A stretch of DNA of 10,022 nt. Origin: an uncultured Alphaproteobacteria bacterium (GTDB taxonomy: Bacteria > Pseudomonadota > Alphaproteobacteria > Puniceispirillales > Puniceispirillaceae). The stretch is from contig CAJYBL010000043.1 of NCBI GenBank assembly GCA_913064995.1, forward strand, positions 1 through 10,022, in the 5' to 3' direction. Positions 1 through 7,088 of the stretch are shown here, in pieces. A program made the translations under genes and the position numbers. The first letter of the stretch is position 1, and each line of letters begins with the position of its first letter. The notes below the pieces were generated by a model. It was not told the DNA's origin, ran no database searches, and saw only the letters and a list, made by a program, of their open reading frames with translations.

Positions 1-1
1 G

Positions 2-727
2 CGGCTTGATTTTGGCGTTGCTGATGCAACCGCATGGGAAGTCGGCTTGTCATGTGGTGGCAAGATTTCGGTGCTGGTGATGGCGGTATCTGATACCGGT
101 TTTGCGCCGGCACTTCTTGCTGATGCTGCCAAGTCCTTGGCGCAAAGATTGCCGGTTGGGTTTTGTCTTCCGGTCAATGGCGGGCCAGCGCAACATGCGG
201 CGTCATTACCCGCAACCAGTGCGCTGGCTGACGATGAATTCTGGTTTATGCAGGTACCGCGGCCGCAAATCATTATCATTGGCGCAGTTCATATCAGTCA
301 GCATCTGGCATCAATGGCAACGCAAAGCGGGTTTGACGTAACCGTCATTGATCCGCGGCGAACCTTTGCCACGGCGGAACGGTTTTCAGGCATAAAGCTT
401 GTTTTTGATTGGCCTGATCGCGTTCTTGGTGAAATGACGCTTGATCAGGAAACCGCGCTTGTGGCCCTGACGCATGACCCAAAAATTGACGATGCGGCGC
501 TTCATCTTGTTCTTGGAAAACCGCTATTTCATATTGCCTGTCTTGGCAGCAGGCGAACCCATGCGGCGCGTCTCGAACGGCTTGCTGCGGCTGGGTTTGA
601 TGCTGATGTAGTGGCCAAAATCAAAGGGCCTGCCGGATTAGATATTGGAGCGAAAACACCAGCCGAGATTGCCATTTCGGTTCTAGCCGAATTGGTGGCG
701 GCCTTTCGCGGAAAGACAACGTCGTGA
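2..727 (+). CDS. XdhC/CoxI-family molybdenum-enzyme maturation protein (5' end cut by window)
   Basis: Proteins of this family bind the molybdenum cofactor and help sulfurate and insert it into molybdenum hydroxylases such as xanthine dehydrogenase or CO dehydrogenase; they act in the cytoplasm. The reading frame is already open at base 2 and gives 241 residues to the TGA at 725-727, so the true start lies left of the window. A TTG at 47 could be read as a start but falls inside a conserved family stretch (VADATAWEVG...SCGGKI), which argues against it. The first domain (XdhC_CoxI) carries the SCGGK segment. A Rossmann-type second domain follows, beginning at IIIIGAVHIS (about bases 268-300), then VTVIDPRR and a conserved C-terminal block with LTHDPKIDD, LGSRRTHAAR and GPAGLDIGAKTPAEIA. 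The stop overlaps the next gene's GTG start in GTGA, so the two are surely co-transcribed and probably translationally coupled. The family call is firm; the client enzyme cannot be seen. Confidence 0.93.
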   Translation, partial: RLDFGVADATAWEVGLSCGGKISVLVMAVSDTGFAPALLADAAKSLAQRLPVGFCLPVNGGPAQHAASLPATSALADDEFWFMQVPRPQIIIIGAVHISQHLASMATQSGFDVTVIDPRRTFATAERFSGIKLVFDWPDRVLGEMTLDQETALVALTHDPKIDDAALHLVLGKPLFHIACLGSRRTHAARLERLAAAGFDADVVAKIKGPAGLDIGAKTPAEIAISVLAELVAAFRGKTTS

Positions 728-2424
728 AGCTGTCAGATTTTGCAACGGCAGATTGCCTTGGACTTGTCCTGGCGCATCGCCAAACAAGCAGCAGCATCAA
801 TCTGAAAAAAGGCACAATCCTGACGGCAGAGATGGTGGCGCAATTGCAAAAAGATGGCGTTACGTCGCTTATTTGCGCCAAGCCCGAAGATGGCGATATC
901 CATGAAGATGTGGCGGCCGAACGTTTGGCGCGCGCCCTGTCGCCAGCAACGGTTGCGTTCACCCGCGCTGCAACAGGTCGGGTCAATATCCGTACCCTGC
1001 AGCGCGGCATCATTCGCTATGATCGCGTCCTGATCCGCCAGCTTAATGAAATTGACGAGGCGATTACTTTTGCGCTGGTTCAGCATAACCAGCTTCTTGA
1101 TGAGAGCCAGATGGCGGCAACATTGAAGATCATTCCCTTCTTTGTTGCCGAGTCATCAATCATTGCCGTCGAAAATCTGTTTGTTGAGCGGACAGCATTT
1201 TCATTTCACTCACTTCGCCAGTGTAATTTCGGACTTATTCAAACGCGTCTTGCAGGGCAAAAGGATCGGTTGTTCAGCGCCACGCAAAAAGTAACCGAGG
1301 CGCGCCTTGCCCAGCTTGGAAGCCAGCTTGTTGATAGCCGAATTTGCGCTCATGACCGCACGGTGGTTGCCGCCGAAATGCGCCAAGCCGTTGCCGCTGG
1401 TGCCGAAATCATTCTGGTTTGTGGCGGCTCGGCCATCATTGATCGACAGGATGAATTGCCGCAAGCACTGGTGCTAGCTGGTGGCGAAATTGATCAATTT
1501 GGCCTTGCTGTTGATCCGGGCAATTTGTTGATGGTTGGTAAGCTTGGCAATGATCTTGGGAATCATCATGTGATTGGCATGCCGGGATGTGCGCGGTCGC
1601 CAAAATTAAATGGGCTTGATTGGGTGTTGCAATTGGTGCTTGCCGATATACCGCTTCGCCGCGGCGAGCTTGCTGACATGGCGGCTGGCGGATTGTTGAT
1701 GGAAATCGCTTCGCGTCCGATGCCGCGTGCGCTTGCGACCAGCCCAGATGCCAAAGATAAAATGGCAGGTATTTTGTTGGCTGCGGGTCAATCGCGCCGC
1801 ATGGGAACGGTCAATAAATTATTGGCGCCGATTGCTGGAAAACCGCTGATCCGCCATGCTGCCGAAGCGTTGGTCGACGTTGGTCTTTCACCGCTAATCG
1901 TTGTGATTGGCCATGAGGCCGATAAGGTGGCTTCGGCTTTGGATGGGTTGCCGGTGCAGCTGGTGTTTAACCCAGATCACGCGCAGGGTCAGGCAAGTTC
2001 GGTTGGCGTCGGGGTTGCGGCGTTGGATGCTGACATAACCGATCTGTTGATCGCGCTTGGTGATATGCCGCTTTTATCAGCGCAATTGCTGGAAAGGCTG
2101 GTGCAAAACCATCTTGATCGCGATGATCATCACCGTTGCATCACCTTGCCGACCAGCGGTGGCAAGCGCGGCAATCCAGTGTTGTGGGGAAAGGCGTTTT
2201 TCCCCGAGCTTGCCGACATGACGGGAGATTCTGGCGGGCGGCAATTGCTTGATGATCATCAGGCCGTGCAAAACCTCGTGCCATGTGATGATTCGGCAAT
2301 TTTGCGCGATGTTGATACGACTGATGAGCTTGCGGTGATGATGCAAGAAATGGCTTTTGACCATTCCAATGATCATGCCACCGATCATGCCAATAATAAA
2401 GAAAGGCCAGAAAGCCAAAGCTAG
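724..2424 (+). CDS. Molybdopterin-binding / MobA-like nucleotidyltransferase fusion protein
   Basis: This 566-residue protein has two parts. The N-terminal part (about residues 1-340) resembles the MoeA/MogA-type molybdopterin-binding fold, with the CGGSAIIDRQDELP segment near residues 233-246 and GMPGCARSPKLNGLDW further on. The C-terminal part, from about residue 347, is a MobA/MocA-like nucleotidyltransferase. It has LAAGQSRRMG (352-361) for nucleotide binding, the following lysine at 365, GDMP (446-449) whose Asp is the usual metal ligand, and a conserved GKRGNPVLW segment. Known MocA relatives attach CMP to molybdopterin, giving the dinucleotide used by molybdenum hydroxylases. CTP rather than GTP use is inferred from the XdhC neighbour. 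The start is GTG at 724, inside the upstream stop (GTGA). The fusion is a known architecture in alphaproteobacteria, where it usually sits beside XdhC. The last 20 or so residues are His/Asp/Asn-rich and look like a dispensable tail. The TAG stop shares CTAG with the convergent MATE gene. Confidence 0.9.
   Translation: MKLSDFATADCLGLVLAHRQTSSSINLKKGTILTAEMVAQLQKDGVTSLICAKPEDGDIHEDVAAERLARALSPATVAFTRAATGRVNIRTLQRGIIRYDRVLIRQLNEIDEAITFALVQHNQLLDESQMAATLKIIPFFVAESSIIAVENLFVERTAFSFHSLRQCNFGLIQTRLAGQKDRLFSATQKVTEARLAQLGSQLVDSRICAHDRTVVAAEMRQAVAAGAEIILVCGGSAIIDRQDELPQALVLAGGEIDQFGLAVDPGNLLMVGKLGNDLGNHHVIGMPGCARSPKLNGLDWVLQLVLADIPLRRGELADMAAGGLLMEIASRPMPRALATSPDAKDKMAGILLAAGQSRRMGTVNKLLAPIAGKPLIRHAAEALVDVGLSPLIVVIGHEADKVASALDGLPVQLVFNPDHAQGQASSVGVGVAALDADITDLLIALGDMPLLSAQLLERLVQNHLDRDDHHRCITLPTSGGKRGNPVLWGKAFFPELADMTGDSGGRQLLDDHQAVQNLVPCDDSAILRDVDTTDELAVMMQEMAFDHSNDHATDHANNKERPESQS
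2421..2424. other. Shared palindromic CTAG: stop codon on both strands
   Basis: The four bases CTAG are self-complementary. Bases 2422-2424 read TAG on the plus strand and end the molybdopterin-binding fusion gene. Bases 2423-2421 read TAG on the minus strand and end the MATE gene. The two coding regions therefore overlap tail to tail by four bases, with no room for an intergenic terminator. Transcripts from either side must run into the other gene or stop within coding sequence. Confidence 0.95.
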
Positions 2425-3809
2425 CCGGTTTTTTCAGCCATATGCTTGCTGGTGAAGATTCCGCCAATCAGCGGTTTTGCCGCATGATGGGCAAGGATCA
2501 AGGATAAAATCAGGCCAGATAGAACACTGGTGGCAATCCCAAACCAAACGCCAATCACGCCAAACCCCCAGATATAAACAAAGATATAGCTGAAAAACGC
2601 CACACCAAACGCTTGGCGATAAATGCCGATAAGCAATGTCCAGATTGGTTTTTTCAACGCCTGTAAAAAAGAATTAATGGCAAAAAGCATCATATAGATT
2701 GGCAGAATAAAGCCATCAACCCGAAGATAGCTGACGCCAATTTCGATTACATCTGGATCAGGGGTAAAGGTACGCATCAAAAAAGGCGCGGCAAAATACA
2801 GGATTGGGCAGGCCCCAAACATAAATAACCAGCCAAATTTCCAGCAGGTGAATAATGCAATGCGAACGCGCTCTTTTTTGCCAGCGCCAAAATTCTGTGC
2901 GGCAATCGGCAATAATGCACCTGTCAGGCCAAATACGGGCAATAGAAACAATTGTTCAACCCGAAGCGCAACGCCGTAGGCGGCAACCGCAGATGTGCCG
3001 AATGTTTTCAAATAGAATTGCACGATAAAGCCAGCTGAAAACATCACAAGCATGGTAAATGTTGTTGGTAAAAGTTGTGCCAGAATTTGCCGGTAAACGG
3101 TCAAATCGGGAAGAATATCGACAAATTTTTTCTGATCGATGAGCGATGATCTGGCAAGCCGAAAGCCGATAAAGACCATAACGCCGGTCTGGCTAATCAC
3201 GGTGGCGGCGGCAATGCCGTCAAACCCCATCCCGTCCCATATTCCGGGAATGCCAAACATCATCAGCGGGTTCAGCCCGATATTGGCAAAAAAGGCGCCG
3301 ATGAGCGCATATTGCATTGAAACCGTATCGCCACGCGCCTGCAACAGCCCGTTTAACCCATATCCCATGATAAAGCTGGGAAGGCTGAAAAGCAGAATGG
3401 TAAAATAGGCCGTGCCAGCGTCGCGATAGGCACCTTCGGTCGAAATAAATGCCAACAGATGCGGGCCAAGAAATAGCGCAATCATAATCAACAAAGCCGA
3501 CGCCACAATTGCAAAACCAATGCCCTGCATCGCAGTCTTGCTGGCTTCGGCGGTGTCTTTTGCGCCAATGGCATTACCGACAAGCGCGGTCATTGCCGAG
3601 CCAAGGCCAAAGCCAATTGTGACAAAAACAAAAAAGGCCTGAAAGGAGATGGCGAGGCCAGCCTGTGCATCGGTGCTGATCAAGCCAGCGAAAAACACAT
3701 CAACAACATTATAAAGCGTTGAAAATACCATGCCGATTGCAGCCGGTACGGCAAGCCGCAGAAAATGTCCAGCAAGCGAGCCTGTTGTGAGATCATGCAT
3801 TTTTGTCAT
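2421..3809 (-). CDS. MATE-family multidrug / Na+ (H+) antiporter
   Basis: A 462-residue integral inner-membrane protein, the normal length for MATE transporters, which expel organic cations and other toxic compounds in exchange for Na+ or H+. Hydrophobic segments run throughout, consistent with about 12 helices. The two-fold internal repeat of the family is visible. The first half starts with GSLAGHFLRLAVPAAIGM (10-27) and has GSAMTALVGNAIGA (70-83). The second half starts near QLLPTTFTML (245-254) and has GLTGALLPIAAQNFGAG (294-310). The loop LNGLLQARGDT (152-162) is also typical. The start is ATG at 3809; a GAGG about 14 bases upstream is a distant ribosome site, and an ATG three codons later is an alternative. 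The gene lies 114 bases downstream of the PQQ-type dehydrogenase gene on the same strand, so readthrough is possible. Its stop overlaps the convergent stop at CTAG. Substrate cannot be told from sequence. Confidence 0.93.
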   Translation of the reverse strand: MTKMHDLTTGSLAGHFLRLAVPAAIGMVFSTLYNVVDVFFAGLISTDAQAGLAISFQAFFVFVTIGFGLGSAMTALVGNAIGAKDTAEASKTAMQGIGFAIVASALLIMIALFLGPHLLAFISTEGAYRDAGTAYFTILLFSLPSFIMGYGLNGLLQARGDTVSMQYALIGAFFANIGLNPLMMFGIPGIWDGMGFDGIAAATVISQTGVMVFIGFRLARSSLIDQKKFVDILPDLTVYRQILAQLLPTTFTMLVMFSAGFIVQFYLKTFGTSAVAAYGVALRVEQLFLLPVFGLTGALLPIAAQNFGAGKKERVRIALFTCWKFGWLFMFGACPILYFAAPFLMRTFTPDPDVIEIGVSYLRVDGFILPIYMMLFAINSFLQALKKPIWTLLIGIYRQAFGVAFFSYIFVYIWGFGVIGVWFGIATSVLSGLILSLILAHHAAKPLIGGIFTSKHMAEKTG

Positions 3810-3923
3810 TTCGACTGATTACGCCTCAATGGCGTTGGTTTCAATCGTCTTTTTGATGCGGTGGCTGATTAACCGGTTTTAGCGTCTTATTTCCGGTCAC
3901 GCTGGCAATGCGGCTGATGCGGT
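3810..3923. other. Short intergenic stretch between two leftward genes
   Basis: This 114-base gap separates the stop of the PQQ-type dehydrogenase gene (right) from the start of the MATE gene (left). Read leftward I see no clear GC hairpin followed by a T run and no convincing -35/-10 pair. It holds two similar pieces, GATGCGGTGGCTGATT (3855-3870) and CGGCTGATGCGGTTTATT (3911-3928), that share the words CGG, GGCTGAT and GATGCGGT. These are too short and too degenerate to call a repeat. The distal GAGG of the MATE ribosome site lies just inside the left end. Confidence 0.4.
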
Positions 3924-5099
3924 TTATTGACCAGATTCGGCAATACGATAAAGCCCGCCATCATCTTCATCGCTCAGCAGCAGAACACTGCCATCGGCGG
4001 CAATGGCAACATCGCGAACCCGCCCAATCGCACCATCAAGCATGATTGCGTCTTGAACCGGCAGCCCCTTTTCCAACAACACCAGATAAAGCCGTTTGAA
4101 TTTTAGCGAGCCAACAAGTAGATGCCCGTTCAAATTGGGAAACATGGCACCGCGATAAAACGCCATTCCTGACGGCGCAATTGATGGCGTCCAAACCCAT
4201 ACCGGATCGGTCAGACCAGGCGCCTTTGTGCCTTTGCCAATGCTGCCGCCGCCATATTCTTCACCATGGCTGACTTTTGGCCAACCATAATTCTGTCCTG
4301 CCTGAATGATGTTGATTTCGTCACCGCCGCGTGGCCCATGTTCATGCGCCCAAATGACGCCGGTTTCAGGATTGATGGCAAGGCCTTGCGGGTTGCGATG
4401 GCCTTTGGAAAATAATTCAGGTGCCCACCCAGCCTGTTTTGGATTATCCGCGGGGATACTGCCATCATGAAACAGCCGGATAATTGCCCCAGCATGACGT
4501 GACGGGTCTTGTGCATCATGGCGATCACCACGATCACCAAGGCTGGCATATAGATAGGCCTGATCAAGAACAAGGCGGCAACCATAATGGATGGCGCGTG
4601 CTGTCGGATTATTGGCTTGGAAAATTGTTTGCCGGTTGGTCAGGTTGGTGCCGTCAAACCCGGCGCGGTCAATGGCGGTGACGGTTTGGCTGCCAATTTT
4701 GAGGCTGTAACAAAGATAGATAACGGCATCATCTTTGCCTTTGCTATTTTGGTTGACAAGAACCGCAACATCAAGCAGGCCGCCTTGCTGGGTTGCCGTA
4801 ATCGCTGGTAAATTCCCAATGCTGTTTCTTGTGCCGGTGAATAGATCGACAAGATATAAATTGCCGCGGCGTTCGGTCACAAATAAATGCCGCTCATCCA
4901 GAAAATCCATGCCCCAAGGATGTGATAATGGCGCGCCAATTTTCTGGATCAATGGGGCTGCGCTTGCGGGGATTATTTGCCCGCCAAACATTGTAAGAGC
5001 AATGATGCAAAGGCGCATCAGCCTGCCAGCGAAATAATACCGCGCCACTTGCCAAACATATTTAAACATTACAGATTTGTTCATATGGGAATGAAACAT
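3924..5099 (-). CDS. Exported PQQ-dependent aldose sugar dehydrogenase-like protein
   Basis: This belongs to the soluble glucose/sorbosone dehydrogenase (YliI/Asd-type) six-bladed propeller family, which oxidises aldose sugars in the periplasm using PQQ and Ca2+. The family landmarks appear in order: HPWGMDF (60-66) with FVTERRGNLYLVD after it, HYGCRLVLD (171-179) whose His corresponds to the catalytic base of the family, SLGDRGDRHDAQDP (186-199), GHRNPQGLAINPETG (233-247), EHGPRGGDEINII (253-265), NYGWP (270-274), then PSIAPSGMAFYRG and the LVGSLKFKRL strand. The N-terminus carries a signal peptide: MRLCIIALTMFGGQIIPASA ends in an Ala-x-Ala-like cleavage site near residue 47. The start is uncertain. 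Methionines at 1, 6, 11 and 28 are all possible; Met28 (base 5018) would give a compact signal peptide with an AGG just upstream, while the long form gives a longer charged N-region. No PQQ synthesis gene is in the window, so the cofactor and sugar are inferred from the family. Confidence 0.88.
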   Translation of the reverse strand: MFHSHMNKSVMFKYVWQVARYYFAGRLMRLCIIALTMFGGQIIPASAAPLIQKIGAPLSHPWGMDFLDERHLFVTERRGNLYLVDLFTGTRNSIGNLPAITATQQGGLLDVAVLVNQNSKGKDDAVIYLCYSLKIGSQTVTAIDRAGFDGTNLTNRQTIFQANNPTARAIHYGCRLVLDQAYLYASLGDRGDRHDAQDPSRHAGAIIRLFHDGSIPADNPKQAGWAPELFSKGHRNPQGLAINPETGVIWAHEHGPRGGDEINIIQAGQNYGWPKVSHGEEYGGGSIGKGTKAPGLTDPVWVWTPSIAPSGMAFYRGAMFPNLNGHLLVGSLKFKRLYLVLLEKGLPVQDAIMLDGAIGRVRDVAIAADGSVLLLSDEDDGGLYRIAESGQ

Positions 5100-5133
5100 G
5101 ATGTGACTGGCCTTTGGCTTATGTGGTGAAAGA

Positions 5134-5164
5134 TTGATAGCAAGGACACCGCCATCACTATGCT
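5134..5164 (+). promoter_or_regulatory. Possible sigma70-type promoter for the DksA/TraR-like gene
   Basis: TTGATA (5134-5139) matches the -35 consensus at five of six bases. TATGCT (5159-5164) matches the -10 at four of six. The spacer is 19 bases, longer than ideal. A transcript would start near 5171 and carry a leader of about 45 bases before the ATG at 5215. The site lies in the divergent gap between the leftward PQQ-type dehydrogenase gene and this gene. It is a pattern match only. Confidence 0.25.
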
Positions 5165-5214
5165 TCGGTTGGACCCTTCATGACAAGAGGCGTGACTCAC
5201 TTAAAGAGCAGATA

Positions 5215-5553
5215 ATGACAGACGAACATAAAGATATTGATCATCTGGTGATGATGATCCGCAATGAAATGGATCAATTGAAACAATTAAGTGAAACGGC
5301 AAAAGACAGCCGTGCGCCAGTTACATTGGATCAACAATCAGTTGGGCGGCTTTCCCGCATGGATGCCATGCAACAGCAATCAATGGAGCTTGCCACCGAA
5401 GAACGCCGCCAGAGCCGGCTTGCCGCATTGGCCGCGGCATTAAGGCGGGTCAAATCGGGTGATTATGGTTATTGCCTGAAATGTGATGACAAGATTGCCG
5501 CTGGCCGTTTGGCGGTTGATCCGGCTGTTACGCTTTGCATTGATTGTGCGTAA
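5215..5553 (+). CDS. Short TraR/DksA-family C4 zinc-finger protein
   Basis: A 112-residue protein of the DksA/TraR superfamily, whose members bind in the secondary channel of RNA polymerase and adjust promoter choice. The C-terminal C4 zinc finger is complete: C87-x2-C90, 17 residues, C108-x2-C111, inside GDYGYCLKC and TLCIDCA. A charged N-terminal helical region (about 1-75) fits the family coiled coil. Its turn holds SVGRLSRMDAMQQQ (42-55), common in short alphaproteobacterial members, but there is no DxxDxA tip like that of E. coli DksA, so DksA-like function should not be assumed. I chose ATG 5215 because AAAGAG lies six bases upstream and the conserved family length fits; the frame stays open back to a TTG at 5134 but that extension looks unlike protein of this family. 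The stop is 18 bases from the stop of the convergent gene. Target promoters are unknown. Confidence 0.87.
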   Translation: MTDEHKDIDHLVMMIRNEMDQLKQLSETAKDSRAPVTLDQQSVGRLSRMDAMQQQSMELATEERRQSRLAALAAALRRVKSGDYGYCLKCDDKIAAGRLAVDPAVTLCIDCA

Positions 5554-5571
5554 CTGGACAAATCGCATGAT

Positions 5572-6288
5572 CTAGCGATGCGCAATATAGATGCTTTGGA
5601 TGAAATCGCGATCTTGAAGCGGGTTATAAAACGGCACATCAACGGCGTTTGCCGATCGAAACACCGTTTGTAGCCTTGCGGTAAATGCCGCGTCGGGCGG
5701 GTTGTTTGACCATAGCGCAAAAACGCCGCCATCAGTTAGATGCTGTTGCAATTGCACCAAGCCTTCGGGCTGGTAAAACCCGGCATGCGCCGGTGCAAGA
5801 TGAAAGTCAGGTGCATGGTCGATATCAAGCAAAATCGCGTCAAATTTCCGCGCTGATTCAGCCGGATCAAAACCGGCCTTGCCAGCCGCTATCTGGAAAA
5901 AATCACCCTCGACAAACCTGCATTTTGGATCATCGACCAGGCGTTTGCCAAGTGGGATCATCCCGCTTTCATGCCAGCCAATCACCGGTGCCAGCTTTTC
6001 GACAACGATAAGGCTTTCGATGCGTGGGTCGTTTAATGCGGTATCGGCGGTAAAGCCCATGCCAAGTCCGCCAACAACTATCGACAATGGCTTGTTATCG
6101 GCAATGGCACCAAGCCCATGTTCGGCAAGCGCAACCTCGGATGTGGTGAAAAGATCGGACATCAGATGCTCGTCACCAAGAAGGATTTCCAACACATCAA
6201 CATCAAGCCGCAATTCGCGGCGACGGCGCAAGGAAATCGGGCCAATGGCGGTTGGCTGATAATCCAACTCCTCAAAAAAACGGCTCAT
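5572..6288 (-). CDS. Spermidine-synthase-like SAM-binding protein (aminopropyl-/methyltransferase fold)
   Basis: A 238-residue cytosolic protein with a class I SAM-dependent Rossmann fold resembling spermidine synthases. Motif I is VVGGLGMGFTA (71-81), the acidic end of strand 2 is VVEKL (95-99), FVEGDFF (125-131) follows, and the motif IV region is FDAILLDIDHAPD (149-161). The next strand is GGVFALWSNNPPD. Similar proteins are commonly annotated as spermidine synthase, but it is shorter than classical enzymes and I cannot recognise the full N-terminal beta-barrel that forms tetramers there. The polyamine-binding residues cannot be confirmed either. It may therefore be a methyltransferase of unknown substrate. 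Start ATG 6288 is supported by AAAGAGA shortly upstream. It is divergent from the DUF983 gene across 140 bases and convergent with the DksA/TraR-like gene, so it is probably transcribed alone. Confidence 0.8.
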   Translation of the reverse strand: MSRFFEELDYQPTAIGPISLRRRRELRLDVDVLEILLGDEHLMSDLFTTSEVALAEHGLGAIADNKPLSIVVGGLGMGFTADTALNDPRIESLIVVEKLAPVIGWHESGMIPLGKRLVDDPKCRFVEGDFFQIAAGKAGFDPAESARKFDAILLDIDHAPDFHLAPAHAGFYQPEGLVQLQQHLTDGGVFALWSNNPPDAAFTARLQTVFRSANAVDVPFYNPLQDRDFIQSIYIAHR

Positions 6289-6428
6289 CTTTGGTCTCTT
6301 TCACGATTGGCTTACGGGCATTATTGGCATATGGTCTTATCACGAATTGCGCGGCATTCATGCCCCTTTGCGGGGAGTGCGAGTCTGTAGCATTTCATTT
6401 TTCAAATCTGCATGTTACATAACAAAGC
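6289..6428. promoter_or_regulatory. Divergent intergenic region with weak promoter-like hexamers and a dyad
   Basis: This 140-base region separates two divergent genes and must hold promoters for both. Rightward, TTGGCT (6307-6312) and TATGGT (6330-6335) each match consensus at four of six bases with an ideal 17-base spacer; this would give a leader of about 85 bases to the ATG at 6429. A dyad GGCAT-TC-ATGCC (6353-6364) lies downstream of it and could be an operator. A further short CCCC/GGGG pairing occurs at 6363-6375. No clear leftward promoter stood out. All are pattern matches with low certainty. Confidence 0.25.
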
Positions 6429-6908
6429 ATGAAACCAACAAAACTACCAGCATCACGCAGCCTTTATGGAACCGGCGGCAATCTTAACGCCAACCCGGCC
6501 GCAGCAGTGCGTCAATTCTCCTTTGCACTTTTGTGGCGCGGGATTTTGAAACAATGCCCGCAATGTGGTGTTGGGCCGCTTTTGGCCGGCTATTTAAAGC
6601 CAGAACCTTGCTGTTCGCATTGCGGTGAAGATTTTCGCCATATTAGCGCCGATGATGGCCCAGCTTGGTTAACGCTTTTGGTTGTTGGTCATGCGGTTGT
6701 GCCGCTGATGATTTTGCTTGGCCGCGATGCAACCATTTCGCCATGGCTTGCCATTCTCATTCTGGCGCTGGTAACACTTGTCGGGGTCTATTTTGTTTTA
6801 CCCCGCGCCAAAGGTGCCTTTATCGCGCTTATCTGGATGACCGGTGCAACCGGACAGGATATGTTTATCGCCGATCAAGATTCGGCCGATAAGCCAACGG
6901 ATCGTTAA
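6429..6908 (+). CDS. DUF983 family membrane protein with zinc-ribbon motif
   Basis: A 159-residue protein of the uncharacterised DUF983 family, common in alphaproteobacteria. Two CxxC pairs, CPQCG (43-47) and CSHCG (62-66), form a probable zinc ribbon. They are followed by the hallmark ADDGPAW (74-80) and then two hydrophobic spans (about 81-98 and 103-124), so the protein is likely anchored in the inner membrane. The segment between the CxxC pairs, GVGPLLAGYLKPEP, also fits the family pattern. The first 30 residues look unstructured. No strong ribosome site precedes ATG 6429, so the exact start is less certain than the frame; a downstream start would have to lie before residue 35. The molecular role of the family is unknown, and the neighbours give no clue because both flanking genes are unrelated. 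Confidence 0.88.
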   Translation: MKPTKLPASRSLYGTGGNLNANPAAAVRQFSFALLWRGILKQCPQCGVGPLLAGYLKPEPCCSHCGEDFRHISADDGPAWLTLLVVGHAVVPLMILLGRDATISPWLAILILALVTLVGVYFVLPRAKGAFIALIWMTGATGQDMFIADQDSADKPTDR

Positions 6909-7056
6909 ATAACCGCCAGATAACAGCCATTTTGCCGGTTTGACATCAGCAAATTTTTCAAAACATAAAAGCCGTGTGACAGCGCCCACCGCCTGTTGCC
7001 CGGTGGCCATCAAAAACCGGCTAGCTTGTGCTGGCCTTCGGCGGTGTTTTGCCTTT

Positions 7057-7087
7057 TTGGTGAAAAAATTGGAAATAATTATATAGT
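7057..7087 (+). promoter_or_regulatory. Candidate promoter of the regulator gene
   Basis: TTGGTG (7057-7062) resembles a -35 element at four of six bases. TATAGT (7082-7087) resembles a -10 element at five of six, with a 19-base AT-rich spacer. Transcription would begin near 7094, about 57 bases before the ATG at 7151. The -10 is the better half. It sits at the left edge of the AT-rich dyad described at 7089-7113, so a protein bound there could block the polymerase. Confidence 0.35.
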
Positions 7088-7088
7088 G

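Noticed and set aside
47..727. TTG at 47 as the real start of the XdhC-family gene
   Set aside because: The frame is open to base 2 and the upstream codons encode the conserved family segment VADATAWEVG, so the gene continues left of the window.
5134..5214. N-terminal extension of the DksA/TraR-like protein from a TTG at 5134
   Set aside because: The added 27 residues (ending CFGWTLHDKRRDSLKEQI) do not look like the family, no ribosome site precedes the TTG, and ATG 5215 has AAAGAG at proper spacing. The same bases also hold the best promoter match.
5562..5583. Hairpin between convergent stops at 5553 and 5572 as a bidirectional terminator
   Set aside because: ATCGC/GCGAT gives only five pairs with an eight-base loop, has no T tract on either side, and extends into the coding end of the leftward gene.
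6986..7006. CCACCG/CGGTGG hairpin as a rho-independent terminator
   Set aside because: The stem is six pairs and is followed by CCATCAAAAA rather than a run of T; on the opposite strand no gene ends here.
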